Assembly: GCF_904849725.1 (NCBI RefSeq)
Contig: NC_058521.1
Span: forward strand, 556,470,176 to 556,534,175
Direction of reading: 5' to 3'
Length of the DNA: 64,000 bases
Origin: Hordeum vulgare subsp. vulgare
Taxonomy: Eukaryota; Streptophyta; Magnoliopsida; Poales; Poaceae
In this document: positions 1-8,339 of the stretch, piece by piece
How positions within the stretch are numbered: position 1 is the stretch's first letter
How the letters are laid out: each line of letters starts with the position of its first letter
Notes under the pieces: model-generated
What the model was told of the DNA's origin: nothing
Seen by the model: only the letters and a program-made list of their open reading frames with translations
Database searches by the model: none
Translations under genes and position numbers: made by a program

Positions 1-425
1 TTGTGTTCATTAATGCCTAGAAAAGGCACATATTCGCCTAAATATGGTAAATGAGCCCGAAAAAATGCTAAATTTGAACACGTTGCATTGGAGGGGTTAT
101 GTTCATTGTAGAAAAAAATGGAATGACAAATCAAGAGGGAAATTTGGATTTCCCCTCAATCTCGATGACTTACTATCGCACACGATTCAACTCCGTTGTC
201 TTTGCGAACCGTGTGCGTTCATCCACACATCCAAAAGGATAAAAAAGCCCTCACCCCTGCCCACTCACCGCGTACTCCTCCGCAACTGTGCACCTCATCG
301 ACTTCTATTGAGGTGGCCAACCTAAGCTCAGCGACGGGTGGAGGTCGCGCTCGAAACGACATGAGATTTCACCCCTACCACTTGTCGCCGCCTATCTGCA
401 CTGACTTGCACCGACTTTCTCGACT
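1..425. other. Non-coding interior of the CACTA-like element
   Basis: I recognise no protein here. The stretch 230-330 (CCCACTCACCG-type, pyrimidine-rich) resembles a plant 5' leader and sits upstream of the B3-like relic on the + strand. Confidence 0.3.
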
Positions 426-2012
426 TTGGTAGATTGGGCTTTTTTCAGGATGGGGTCGTTCATTTTCTACATGGAGAAGGTACTTAATTTAGCAAAATAT
501 GCACTCATCTCTTGTCGCAGTCTGTCCGACGTTCTTAAGCAACCGGCGGAAATCACCGTAAATTCTCATTTTTCATTCAAGTGTCCACAGTGCGAGCAAA
601 AATCAGGCAAGTGTGGTCACGGCCAGTCGGAAATGAAGTTCTATCTCAATATTCCAAATGACTTTAGGGAGCATTTGGTATGCTTAATCTCACCCTACCA
701 TGGTCTACATTGCCTATTTGGATAAAAGGTATGGTGCCACATGCAGCCTAGACGTCGAAGACAGTTTTTTCTTCTAAATTAGGCAAATTAATGATGTATC
801 GTTCAATCAACTACTCTCATATTTGCATCAAATATTTGTTACATTATCTATTTATGATTATAATTTTTTGTAATTTTCTTCTAGCTATATATTCTTATGT
901 TATCGGATTTACTCCCATATTTGCATGTATCTTTGTTATTTCATTGTATCTAATTTGCGATCTTAGTCTTCATTTTAAGCAGTACATCCCTTGCTTTGCA
1001 AGAACGCGAGAAGAAGGAAATCTTGGGCATTACTTGTTGATGACCCATGGATGTCATAATGATAACGTAGTATGAATTTACAATGAGAGTTAGCGTAAAA
1101 CTTGATAAAGATGGTCACTCCTATTTTAATACGGACCTTTGGTGAAAAATTTCAAAATTTTATGAACTCAAATCTGGCAATAAAATTCAAGTGCATGCAC
1201 CAGAGCCTGGTCTAATTAACATGGATGTTTAGTTCCCCAATTTCATCAGAAGATTATAGTCTGATCGAGGTTAGTGTTCTTTCACCTTTCTCCATGTTGG
1301 TATATTACTTAGCAAAAACGGGGTATTTGGTGTGACTAACTAATCACTATCTATGCAACCAACTGTGATTATGTTTTCTGATCCCATTCCTAGACAGTGC
1401 AAATTATATTGACCAATTTATGCCCACTGTATATTTCACTGCCATGTTCTGAATAAATAATACCTTTCCACCTTTTAAGATGGATGTGTTGGATGCATAG
1501 TTAAAGATTTGTATGTTACTCGGCATACCGAATTTTAGTGGAAACATTTGAAGAATGTTATAAAATTTGTTGATAATCTGACAGAGATAGCACAACATAT
1601 GAGCGCTGTATTTTGGATGGGATTAATTCTACCTATGATGCACACATTGAACAAGACCAATTGTATGCACAAAACACTCGTACAAAGTCGTATTTTTATA
1701 TTGATGTTCATAAACTATATATATCTTCAATGATATGTTATAATTAGTTTTTTATTTTACATTGCAACAGAAATTGCCCGCTACAGCTGTTCCTAAATCG
1801 ATTTCTCGGCGTGGTCGAATTATACTTGTGCCTACTAATAACGCCAAAGTGGTTGCAAGGTATTGTATTTCCTGCATAAATGGAACCATTCAAATTAATA
1901 AGTTCTCGCTTGTCGTGGCAATGCATCCACATTGGAAAATTAAAGACACTGTTCTACTCATGCTATACCAAGGCACATGAGGTTTCTTCCTTTTCATTGA
2001 CAAGATGCCGAG
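426..2012 (+). pseudogene. Decayed B3-domain-like gene relics (three separated pieces)
   Basis: Three + strand pieces resemble parts of plant B3 DNA-binding domains. Piece 1 (about 564-725) has a Cys cluster CPQCEQKSGKCG followed by MKFYLNIPNDFREHL, like the start of REM-type B3 domains (IP..F..HL). Piece 2 (1083-1259) reads VSVKLDKDGHSYF and later ELKSGNKIQV, like B3 middle strands, with in-frame stops TGA and TAG. Piece 3 (1762-2012) has LPATAVPKS, RRGRI, WKIKDTVLLMLYQG and, past a TGA at 1978-1980, GFFLFIDKM, matching the end of a B3 fold. B3 proteins bind DNA in the nucleus. Stops and AT-rich gaps show it is not functional, though the gaps could be introns. An alternative for the Cys cluster, a WAK-associated domain, is discussed under rejected items. 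The assignment rests on pattern memory. Confidence 0.4.
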
Positions 2013-2532
2013 TCGCCGTGATCAAGCTGCTTCCAGAACACTGTTGTGGTTGTTGGCCCTCAGCCTCTTAAAATGTGCTAGTTGTTACTATGTTAAGTAT
2101 GTAGATATGGACCATATGGTTGTCAAAATTGTTAAGTATCATGTTACCAAGATCCCCCTGTTGTCGAATAGTGTCACCACTATATATATGTTACTCAAAT
2201 GCTGTCAGCCAAGTTCTTAAATTTTCATGGAAAGTATCATACACAGTTCCTTCAATTTAAGTATGTGCCCTATAGAGTAGAGGATGTCCATGTTTTCGAC
2301 ATGACGATCGATACAGATGTCCAAAAGGAATTTACATATTAATTGTCCATTTTAAAAATTGAGATAATATATAATAGACCTACCCATAAAATTGACATAT
2401 TTGACATGCATGAATAAATCAATAGTTCGATGAATAATTTACAAACCATAAGCTCGCTAATTTACAAGAATGTAACAAACCGCGCATGCACAGAAGAGCT
2501 AATGTCCAACTGACGCCGATCCACCACGCACA
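2013..2532. other. AT-rich stretch between the B3-like relic and the minus-strand relic
   Basis: No coding signal is recognised. The part at 2400-2530 reads on the minus strand like a 3' untranslated region of the 2533-3111 relic (AT-rich, repeated TTTGTAAATTA). Confidence 0.35.
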
Positions 2533-3111
2533 TCAGCCATCGTCCATCGGCATATCGATCATGGACTGAGTGGGAGCGGAGGACACCAAGTCGATGAGCT
2601 ACACACCTTGGTCGATCGAGGCTCGGGCAGACATGACATCGGGGATAGCAGGTACTGCCTCTCGCGCAGCGCTCACGAGGGCTACCACGCCCGCCTAGTC
2701 TACCCCGGCGACACCCGACAAGAAGACGTTGGTTCTTGGCATGGCTGCCATGACACCCCCCACACAAGACCCGTCGACGTCCGCTGTTGCGCCCTCCTCC
2801 ATCTTGGACATAAGCATGAGCCTCGTGCGGCGGCCGCCTAGGCCGTAGTTGTCCTTGCATCATCCTGGTTCCTGCTCCGCCGTCTGCACCATCCGCCGAA
2901 CTCTGTGCCGAGTGAGCAGTATCGCCCGCTGGCGATCCCTGTCCTGTTTTAGGACGATCGTGGCTAAACTAGCGGCTTGCTCGTACCGCGTTTCCTGATT
3001 CCTCTGGCCATCATCGGTAGAGGCGGCAGCATGGCCGTTGACCGCCAAGCCGACCATCATGCCTTCAGCCTCGATTCCGCCGACACACAACTCCATCCTG
3101 TCGTCTGCCAT
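2533..3111 (-). pseudogene. Unknown 193-codon gene relic with three in-frame stops
   Basis: On the minus strand one frame runs from ATG at 3111 to TGA at 2535-2533 with no frameshift. It is broken by a TGA at 2862-2860 and TAGs at 2697-2695 and 2601-2599. All three can be derived from TGG or CAG by a single C-to-T or G-to-A change, as expected from decay of methylated cytosines. The frame starts MADDRMELCVGG and ends near SMIDMPMDDG. It is rich in Ala, Met, Arg and Asp, and shows no domain I can name. A TATA box lies about 80 bp upstream (3192-3199) and an AT-rich 3' region follows. It may be a CACTA accessory gene or a captured host gene. I do not recognise the product. Confidence 0.55.
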
Positions 3112-3191
3112 TGGGGGTATGCCGGTATGTGTGTGTAACTAGCTAGCAAGAGGATCATTAGCGGGTCGGCTTCGTCGTCCATTGCGGTGGT

Positions 3192-3199
3192 TATTTATA
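3192..3199 (-). promoter_or_regulatory. TATA box (TATAAATA, minus strand) of the 2533-3111 relic
   Basis: The minus strand reads CTATAAATAACC across 3200-3189. It is about 80 bp upstream of the ATG at 3111, a normal plant spacing, and lies just inside the subterminal repeats of the CACTA end. Confidence 0.5.
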
Positions 3200-3515
3200 G
3201 CTAGGATCTGGCTAGGGGATTGGCGATTTTACAATTCACCGGTGTGGAACGCGGGAAGCCTGCCCTAGAGCGCGAGTAGACTAAAAGTGGAGCACACAAC
3301 CCGATAAATGTATGCGGTGTCTTGTTTTATCGCACACGTGTTGACATAAGGAAACGTATGTGTAACTTACTAATCATCGCACACGAGTACACGCATACGC
3401 ATCGTGTGCTATACTGCTGGCCACCCCAAGCAACGAGTTTGCATTTTTCAAAGTTTTTTGTACACAGAGAATCGCACAGGAATAAAATATAGTAACCACC
3501 TGTGTTATATTTTCT

Positions 3516-3938
3516 CATCGCAAATAGTCCATCCGAGTGGTCTGTTTGCCGCGTATCACACACATCGTATTTACACGAATCGTTTGTGTTCTTTTGTCTC
3601 ATCGCGAACAATTCATTTATGTGAACTGTATGCCGCATATCACACACATCTTGTAAAACTGAACCGTTTTTATTGTGCTTCTTAATAAAAACAGTTCGTC
3701 CAAGTGAATGTATGCCATTTATATATCGCACATACCTTGATCTTGCTAACCGTTTCTGTTGCATTCCCTAATAGCAAACATTTCATCCGAACGAACTGTA
3801 TACCGTATATTGCACAAACCTTGATATAGCTGCCCATTTCTTTTGTTCTGCTTCATCGCAAACAATTCTTATGGGTTAACCGTATGTCACACACATCGCG
3901 CACACAAGTATAATATGAATCGTGTTTGATGTCTCCGC
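3516..3938. repeat. Five degenerate tandem copies of an ~85-bp subterminal repeat
   Basis: Units start near 3516, 3600, 3684, 3770 and 3854 with CATCGCAAACAATTCATCC-like heads, each containing a GTATGCCGCATATC / CACACAC core. Spacing is 84-86 bp. Related CGCACACG motifs extend upstream to about 3330. Arrays like this next to a CACTA terminus are where the transposase binds in the family; binding here is inferred. Confidence 0.65.
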
Positions 3939-4055
3939 CATCACAAACGTTTTGCATCCTTTTTGACGGGTTTTTTAAATCACCGTTTGCGATTAATGCA
4001 TCACACACAGGTTCGTCGATGGGTCTTTGGTTGTAGTTTTGCGTTTGGACCATCC

Positions 4056-4065
4056 TGTAGTAGTG
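4056..4065 (-). repeat. CACTA terminal inverted repeat end
   Basis: TGTAGTAGTG on the + strand, i.e. CACTACTACA read inward from the right end, followed at once by the disrupted Copia reading frame. Confidence 0.75.
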
Positions 4066-5009
4066 ATTATTCTGACGACATCCTCCACTGAGTTTCCTCA
4101 GCAGCTCCTAGCTCGCCTTCTCGACGTGTTTGGGCTCAAGGATTTGGGAGCTTTACATTACTTCCTCGGCATCGAGGTTGTCCGGCGTGCTGATGGGTTC
4201 TTTCTGCATCAGCAGAAGTACGCCCCATGAGTTACTCGAGCGAGCTGGCATGCTTACCCGCAAGCCCACCACCACGCTTGTCGACATGAAGGCCAAGGTC
4301 TTTGGTTTGGAGGGCTCTCTTGCGCCTGATGCCGCGTTCTACCACTCCATCGTCGGTGCCTTGTAGTACGTGGTGCTTAGACGCACGGATCTGTAGTATG
4401 TTGTTCAGCAGGTGTTCCTACACACGCACACTCCACATGACTCTCACTAGACTCTGATGAAGCTTATTCTTTGGTACATACGCGACACTATGAGCTAGGG
4501 ACTCGCCCTGACGTTCGCCTCCACGGACACCATCGCCTATTCTGATGTGACTCGGCCGGCTGCCCCGACACTCGTCGTTGTACATCTCGCTACTATGTGT
4601 ATCTCGGGCCCTTGCTGATTTCGGGGTCGTCCAAGCGACAACTGGCGATCTACGCTCGAGTGCTGAGGCGGAGTACCGAGCGGTAGCTAACGATATTGCT
4701 GAGTGCTCGTAGCTCCGTCAGTTGATTCAGGAGTTGCTTTGTGAGGTTCATAAGGCCTTGATTGTCTACTGCGACAATGTCTCCGTCGTCTACCTCTCCG
4801 TCAATCCAGTCCATCATCGTCGGATGAAGCAAATTGAGCTGGATATTCACTTTGTGCGCGAACACGTTGCTCTTGCCCGCATTCGCGTCCTACATGTTCC
4901 GACATTACAACAATTCGCCGATATGATGACTAAGGGACTGTCTACTTCTGTGTTTGTGGAGTCCAGGTTCAGTCTTTGTGTCGCTGTTGACACTCGAGAC
5001 TACGTATAG
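4066..5009 (+). pseudogene. Ty1/Copia pol relic: end of reverse transcriptase and RNase H
   Basis: The first codons read IILTTSS, the residues that directly follow the catalytic YVDD box in Copia reverse transcriptase. LKDLGALHYFLGIEV and FFLHQQKYA then mark the RT connection region. The RNase H part is recognisable from the AEYRAVA motif near 4670, IVYCDNVSVVYLS at 4758-4796 and LDIHFVREHV near 4839; the frame ends with ADMMTKGL and the terminal part of the polyprotein (stop 5007-5009). Many in-frame stops (for example 4228, 4364 and 4710) show that it is dead. The 5' part, including YVDD itself, must lie left of the CACTA element that inserted here. It is followed by a candidate 3' LTR. Confidence 0.85.
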
Positions 5010-5011
5010 AT

Positions 5012-5167
5012 TGTTAAGCACATATTATGACATGTATAGATTGTTTTTTATACACCAAACTCACCTTCTATTTTGTTGTATAGATTAAGGTAGAGATTCC
5101 TGTTGTACATCATATATAGTCCATATTACATCGATCAATACATCAGGTATTATCATAACTCTCGACA
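5012..5167 (+). repeat. Candidate short 3' LTR of the Copia relic
   Basis: It starts TGTTAAGCACA two bases after the pol stop and ends CTCGACA, with a CATCGATCAATACATC element before the end, as in short Copia LTRs. The partner LTR lies outside the window, so the ends are inferred from TG...CA only. Confidence 0.4.
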
Positions 5168-5604
5168 GTTTCCATCATCGACGTGTTTTCACACAATATC
5201 AACCTCTCCGCTAGCTCTAGATGGAAGTCGCGGAGAATTGCCCAAAGAGCAATACTCATCGTTCCGGTGCATGTCTGGCTTATCAAAATGGGTACACCAA
5301 TGCACAACTATACGTGCACGTCTGTCGATTTAATTAGTTGTAAAGGTCTGAAAGATTACACCCTTAGCATGCTCTCACGCTCCGTGATTTGTGGTCGACA
5401 TGGACACTACCCAAAATAATAACTAGCTTCGCTATCGTCCCTATGTGTAGGTACGGCAAATGTAGGTTGCAAACTTTAACGAAAATTCAGTTCTACTTAG
5501 AAACTTCGGCGAAAATGCTTCATTGCTCTATTAAAAAAGATAGACATTGCTCCTGCATCAGCAAGAAGAATTCATTTCTCAAATAACTGAAAAGTTTAAA
5601 CAAG
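5168..5604. other. Unassigned intergenic sequence
   Basis: No repeat boundary, long ORF with a recognisable domain or RNA gene is seen. It could be the remainder of a longer Copia LTR. Confidence 0.3.
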
Positions 5605-5665
5605 TACTCTCTCCGTCTTATATTTGCAGTATAAAAATATTTTATATTTTCAAACGAAGAGAGTA
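5605..5665. mobile_element. Miniature Stowaway-like MITE
   Basis: TA-CTCTCTCCGTCTTATA at the left and an inverted partner ending AACGAAGAGAG-TA at the right. The TIR consensus CTCCCTCCGT and TA target duplication are those of Tc1/mariner-derived Stowaway elements of grasses. At about 60 bp it is shorter than usual and is probably deleted. Confidence 0.7.
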
Positions 5666-5700
5666 CTGGACAAAAAGGATTGGACATGGATAGCGAGTGC

Positions 5701-6816
5701 ATTAGAACATCTACAGCCGGACCTCTCAAATCCGACCCCTTAAACGCACGCAGACGCGCCCGGACGCATCCGCAGACACTAACCGGTCACACCTCAAATA
5801 ATGCATTCTCTATCCTGATACCTCAAATCCATATTATTAAATGCAACATAAACCTAATACAAAGCAGAGCTCGTCTGGCTCCGCAGTACCCATGTCCGGC
5901 GGGGGGCCCTCATTGTGTCGGTCCGGTCGCCGACGAGGTAGAGTAGGACATTTGACACTAGCCGACTCATGGAAGTCGAGCTCCCGCCGTCTCCCATGCC
6001 ATACTCTTCCTTGTCGGAGCCCGTAACCGAGATGGTCCCAATCGACGTGAGGTTGATGACGGATCCAACCTGGAGGAGCCGGCTTCCATCACAATGCGGT
6101 TGCATCGACCGCACTGGTGCACCCTACAGGGCACCGGAGATTGTGACTCCACCTCTTCAACACCCGACACCGCGAGGTCCTCTGTCGCATCCTGTGACCG
6201 CTGCCTCACCTGGCGGGCACGCCGCGCCATGACATTGTCCGAGGTCAGTCATGCTTCATGCTCGGCGCACCAACGGAGCAATTGCGCTTCCGCCACGGCG
6301 TTCGGACGCCAGACAGACCATACCGCCTCTGGTGAGGCAGCAACGCCAGATCCAAGCATCGGTTGTGCGGAAGCAATGGATTCCCGGCGTTGCGAGTCCG
6401 AGCGCTGGCGTCGTGCGGCCGCCTCCCGGAAGCGGTGGAGCGCAAGTCAGATGACCTTCTCCTCCTTGAGGCCGCATGGGACGAGCTCGTTGTCGACGGA
6501 TCTGGAGGTGAAGGACTCAGAGTCGTTGTCCGCCATGCCGGAGATGAGATTGGGTGGCGGATGGGAGTGGAGTGAAGTGGCTAGGGTTTGGTCTAGTGAG
6601 CGGATGAGGACGAATATACGTGGGCTAAGCGGGCGTGCCCGGACTCCCCCATATCGGCCCCATATTTGGGCTAGAAATGGGGGTGTCGGTCAACCCGTTG
6701 ATTTGAGGCCGGTTTGAGAGGCATGTTTGGGTCGAATTTTTGTGACCGGGAAGTGACCAGACGGCCTGCCCAGGCGTTTGAGGAGGGTTTGAGGGGTCCG
6801 GCTTTAGATTCTCTTA
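5701..6816. mobile_element. GC-rich TIR DNA transposon, superfamily unresolved
   Basis: The left end ATCTACAGCCGGACCTCTC and the right end read inverted, ATCTAAAGCCGGACCCCTC, form imperfect terminal inverted repeats; CGGACGC-type GC-rich subterminal sequence lies inside the left repeat. The interior carries a decayed minus-strand frame (5967-6536). No transposase is recognised and I could not fix a target duplication, so the outermost bases are approximate. Similar ATCTACAGCCGGAC-ended repeats are common in Triticeae as unclassified class II elements. Confidence 0.6.
5967..6536 (-). pseudogene. Decayed ORF inside the GC-rich TIR element
   Basis: One minus-strand frame starts MADNDSESFTS at 6536 and runs to TGA at 5969-5967 with only two internal stops, at about 6449 (after EEKVI) and about 6245 (after CAEHEA). 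The first residues are acidic and the remainder is Arg/Ala-rich. In another frame, 6114-5854 continues with a better-looking segment (INLTSIGTISV, then VSNVLLYLVGDRTD), suggesting a frameshift near 6100-6050. I know of no function. Carriage inside TIRs suggests a captured host fragment or an element-specific ORF. Confidence 0.4.
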
Positions 6817-7181
6817 GGCAACATCGATCCGCAAATTTGCTCGAGTATCCGTCCATGGACACGAAAATCAGTCTACAGTCATGCTTGATGGAGCCGGCTA
6901 TTCAATGTTGTGTGCATACATTTGAAGCACAATTTCAATTTAGCCGACGAAATTCGTGCAAACCGACTTATATTCATCAATATTCGGAAAGAAAATAAGA
7001 GAAATCATTCATACATAGCATGCAAGTAAAATAATGTCCCAAATTCGATGTCCAACAAGTTATTCAATGGATCATGTCATCTCACACATACTGTCCCTTC
7101 AACTTCATCCAATACTGTGTAGGTAAATGACAATTCCTGTGTCATGTGGTACATCACGAAACCGCGTATGACCTACACAAT
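6817..7181. other. Unassigned AT-rich sequence before the second CACTA
   Basis: No domain, repeat end or RNA gene is recognised. The last three bases, AAT at 7179-7181, would be the target duplication of the CACTA element that starts at 7182. Confidence 0.3.
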
Positions 7182-7471
7182 CACTACAGGAATCCGCTTC
7201 TTTGCCATCAGCCGTGGCAGACGGCAAAGGCCCACTCCAGGGACGACAAAGGCCTTTGTTGTTCGCCGGCTATCGGCAAAACGTTTTTGGTTGCTTGCGC
7301 CGGTGAAGGAGCTTCTTTGTCGTCTGCTTCCACATAACGGACGGCAAAGGCCTTTGCCGTCTGTCGTCGATGGCAAGCAGACGGCAAAGAGGTTAGACGG
7401 CAGCCCACACGCGCCTGCTCCATTAGGCGGCTAATGGAGTGTTTACCGTCTGCTTTTTGTGATCATCTTTG

Positions 7472-7745
7472 CCGTTTGCCGGCTTGGGCATCTTTGTCGT
7501 CTTCCATCGTTTTCATCCGCCCGCTTGGGCACTTTTCTCGTCTGTGGGTTTAGCCATTAGCCGGCCAGCGTGGCAGCGGGTGCCGTTTGCCGACTTGGGC
7601 ATCTTTGTCGTCTTCCATCGTTTTCATCCGCCCGCTTGGGCACTTTTCTCGTCTGTGGGTTTAGCCATTAGCCGGCCAGCGTGGCAGCGGGTGCCGTTTG
7701 CCGACTTGGGCACCTTTGCCGTCAGCCGGCCGGCGTGGCAACGGT
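7472..7745. repeat. 111-bp tandem repeat in CACTA subterminal region (about 2.4 copies)
   Basis: The block starting CTTGGGCATCTTTGTCGTC at 7483 recurs at 7594 and partly at 7705, an exact 111-bp spacing. The first two copies are almost identical. Because 111 is a multiple of three, an open frame runs through it, but that frame is a by-product of the repeat. Confidence 0.8.
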
Positions 7746-7989
7746 GTCGTCTGTCGGCTAGGCCATCGTTGTCGTCTACCGACGTAGCCATCATTGTCGT
7801 GTGCCCACTTTGCCAACGTTGTCGTCTGCCGGCTGACCTCCTTTTCCATCAGCCGGCTGGCCTCCTTTGCCACCAGCCCGCTGGCCCCCTTTGCTTCCGC
7901 GGACGGCAAAGTTACCATATGGTCCAGCCGGTTTCCCAAGTTGTAGAGGTGGGTGACACGTGGCACCTTTGCCATCCACCGTTGCCATC

Positions 7990-8339
7990 AGCGGTCAGAC
8001 GGCAAAACACAAGAATTGCTTCTATTTTGTTTTCTTTTAGATATTTCCCTGCATTTAAAAAACAAATATATGATATATACAATTTCTAACACCCACATAA
8101 AGTTTCAAAATACACATATCATATAAGCAGCATATAGGCCATGTATGGAACATCATATAAGAGCAAAACAACGAATAGGCTAGATTCCAATGCATACACA
8201 ATTTCAATCATCATACATATACATACTTATATTATCTCCATACATACACATAGTTTCCCACTGTTTATCTTATCGAAACGGAAAGTAAACAGTAGTATTC
8301 CATAAGTGTTGGTTTCCATGAATGTCATCTTCCATGAAG
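7990..8339. other. AT-rich spacer in the second CACTA
   Basis: Low-complexity CATATA/ATACACAT-rich sequence between the subterminal repeats and the tandem array. No coding signal is recognised. Confidence 0.4.

Larger units (their letters stand above)
1..4065. mobile_element. CACTA-like DNA transposon, right-hand part (left end outside window)
   Basis: The right boundary is TGTAGTAGTG at 4056-4065, the reverse complement of a CACTACTACA terminus typical of CACTA (En/Spm) elements. Inside it lie a tandem subterminal repeat (3516-3938), a minus-strand gene relic with a TATA box (2533-3200) and B3-like relics on the + strand. The flanking Copia reading frame resumes at 4066 without a gap, and the first three bases after the end (ATT, 4066-4068) are the likely 3-bp target duplication. 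A motif related to the subterminal repeats (CGCACACG-type, about 173-180) occurs near the window start, so the left terminus is probably not far upstream. No transposase is recognisable, so this looks like a non-autonomous or decayed copy. Confidence 0.7.

Noticed and set aside
500..660. Cys cluster CPQCEQKSGKCG as a WAK-associated extracellular domain of a receptor kinase
   Set aside because: The spacing is similar, but it is followed directly by IPNDFREHL as in B3 proteins and no membrane segment or kinase motif follows. Kept as a B3-like relic with low confidence.
7469..8089. 206-codon + strand ORF as a gene
   Set aside because: The frame is kept open by the 111-bp tandem repeat (a multiple of three) in a CACTA subterminal region. 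Repeated sequence alone explains it.
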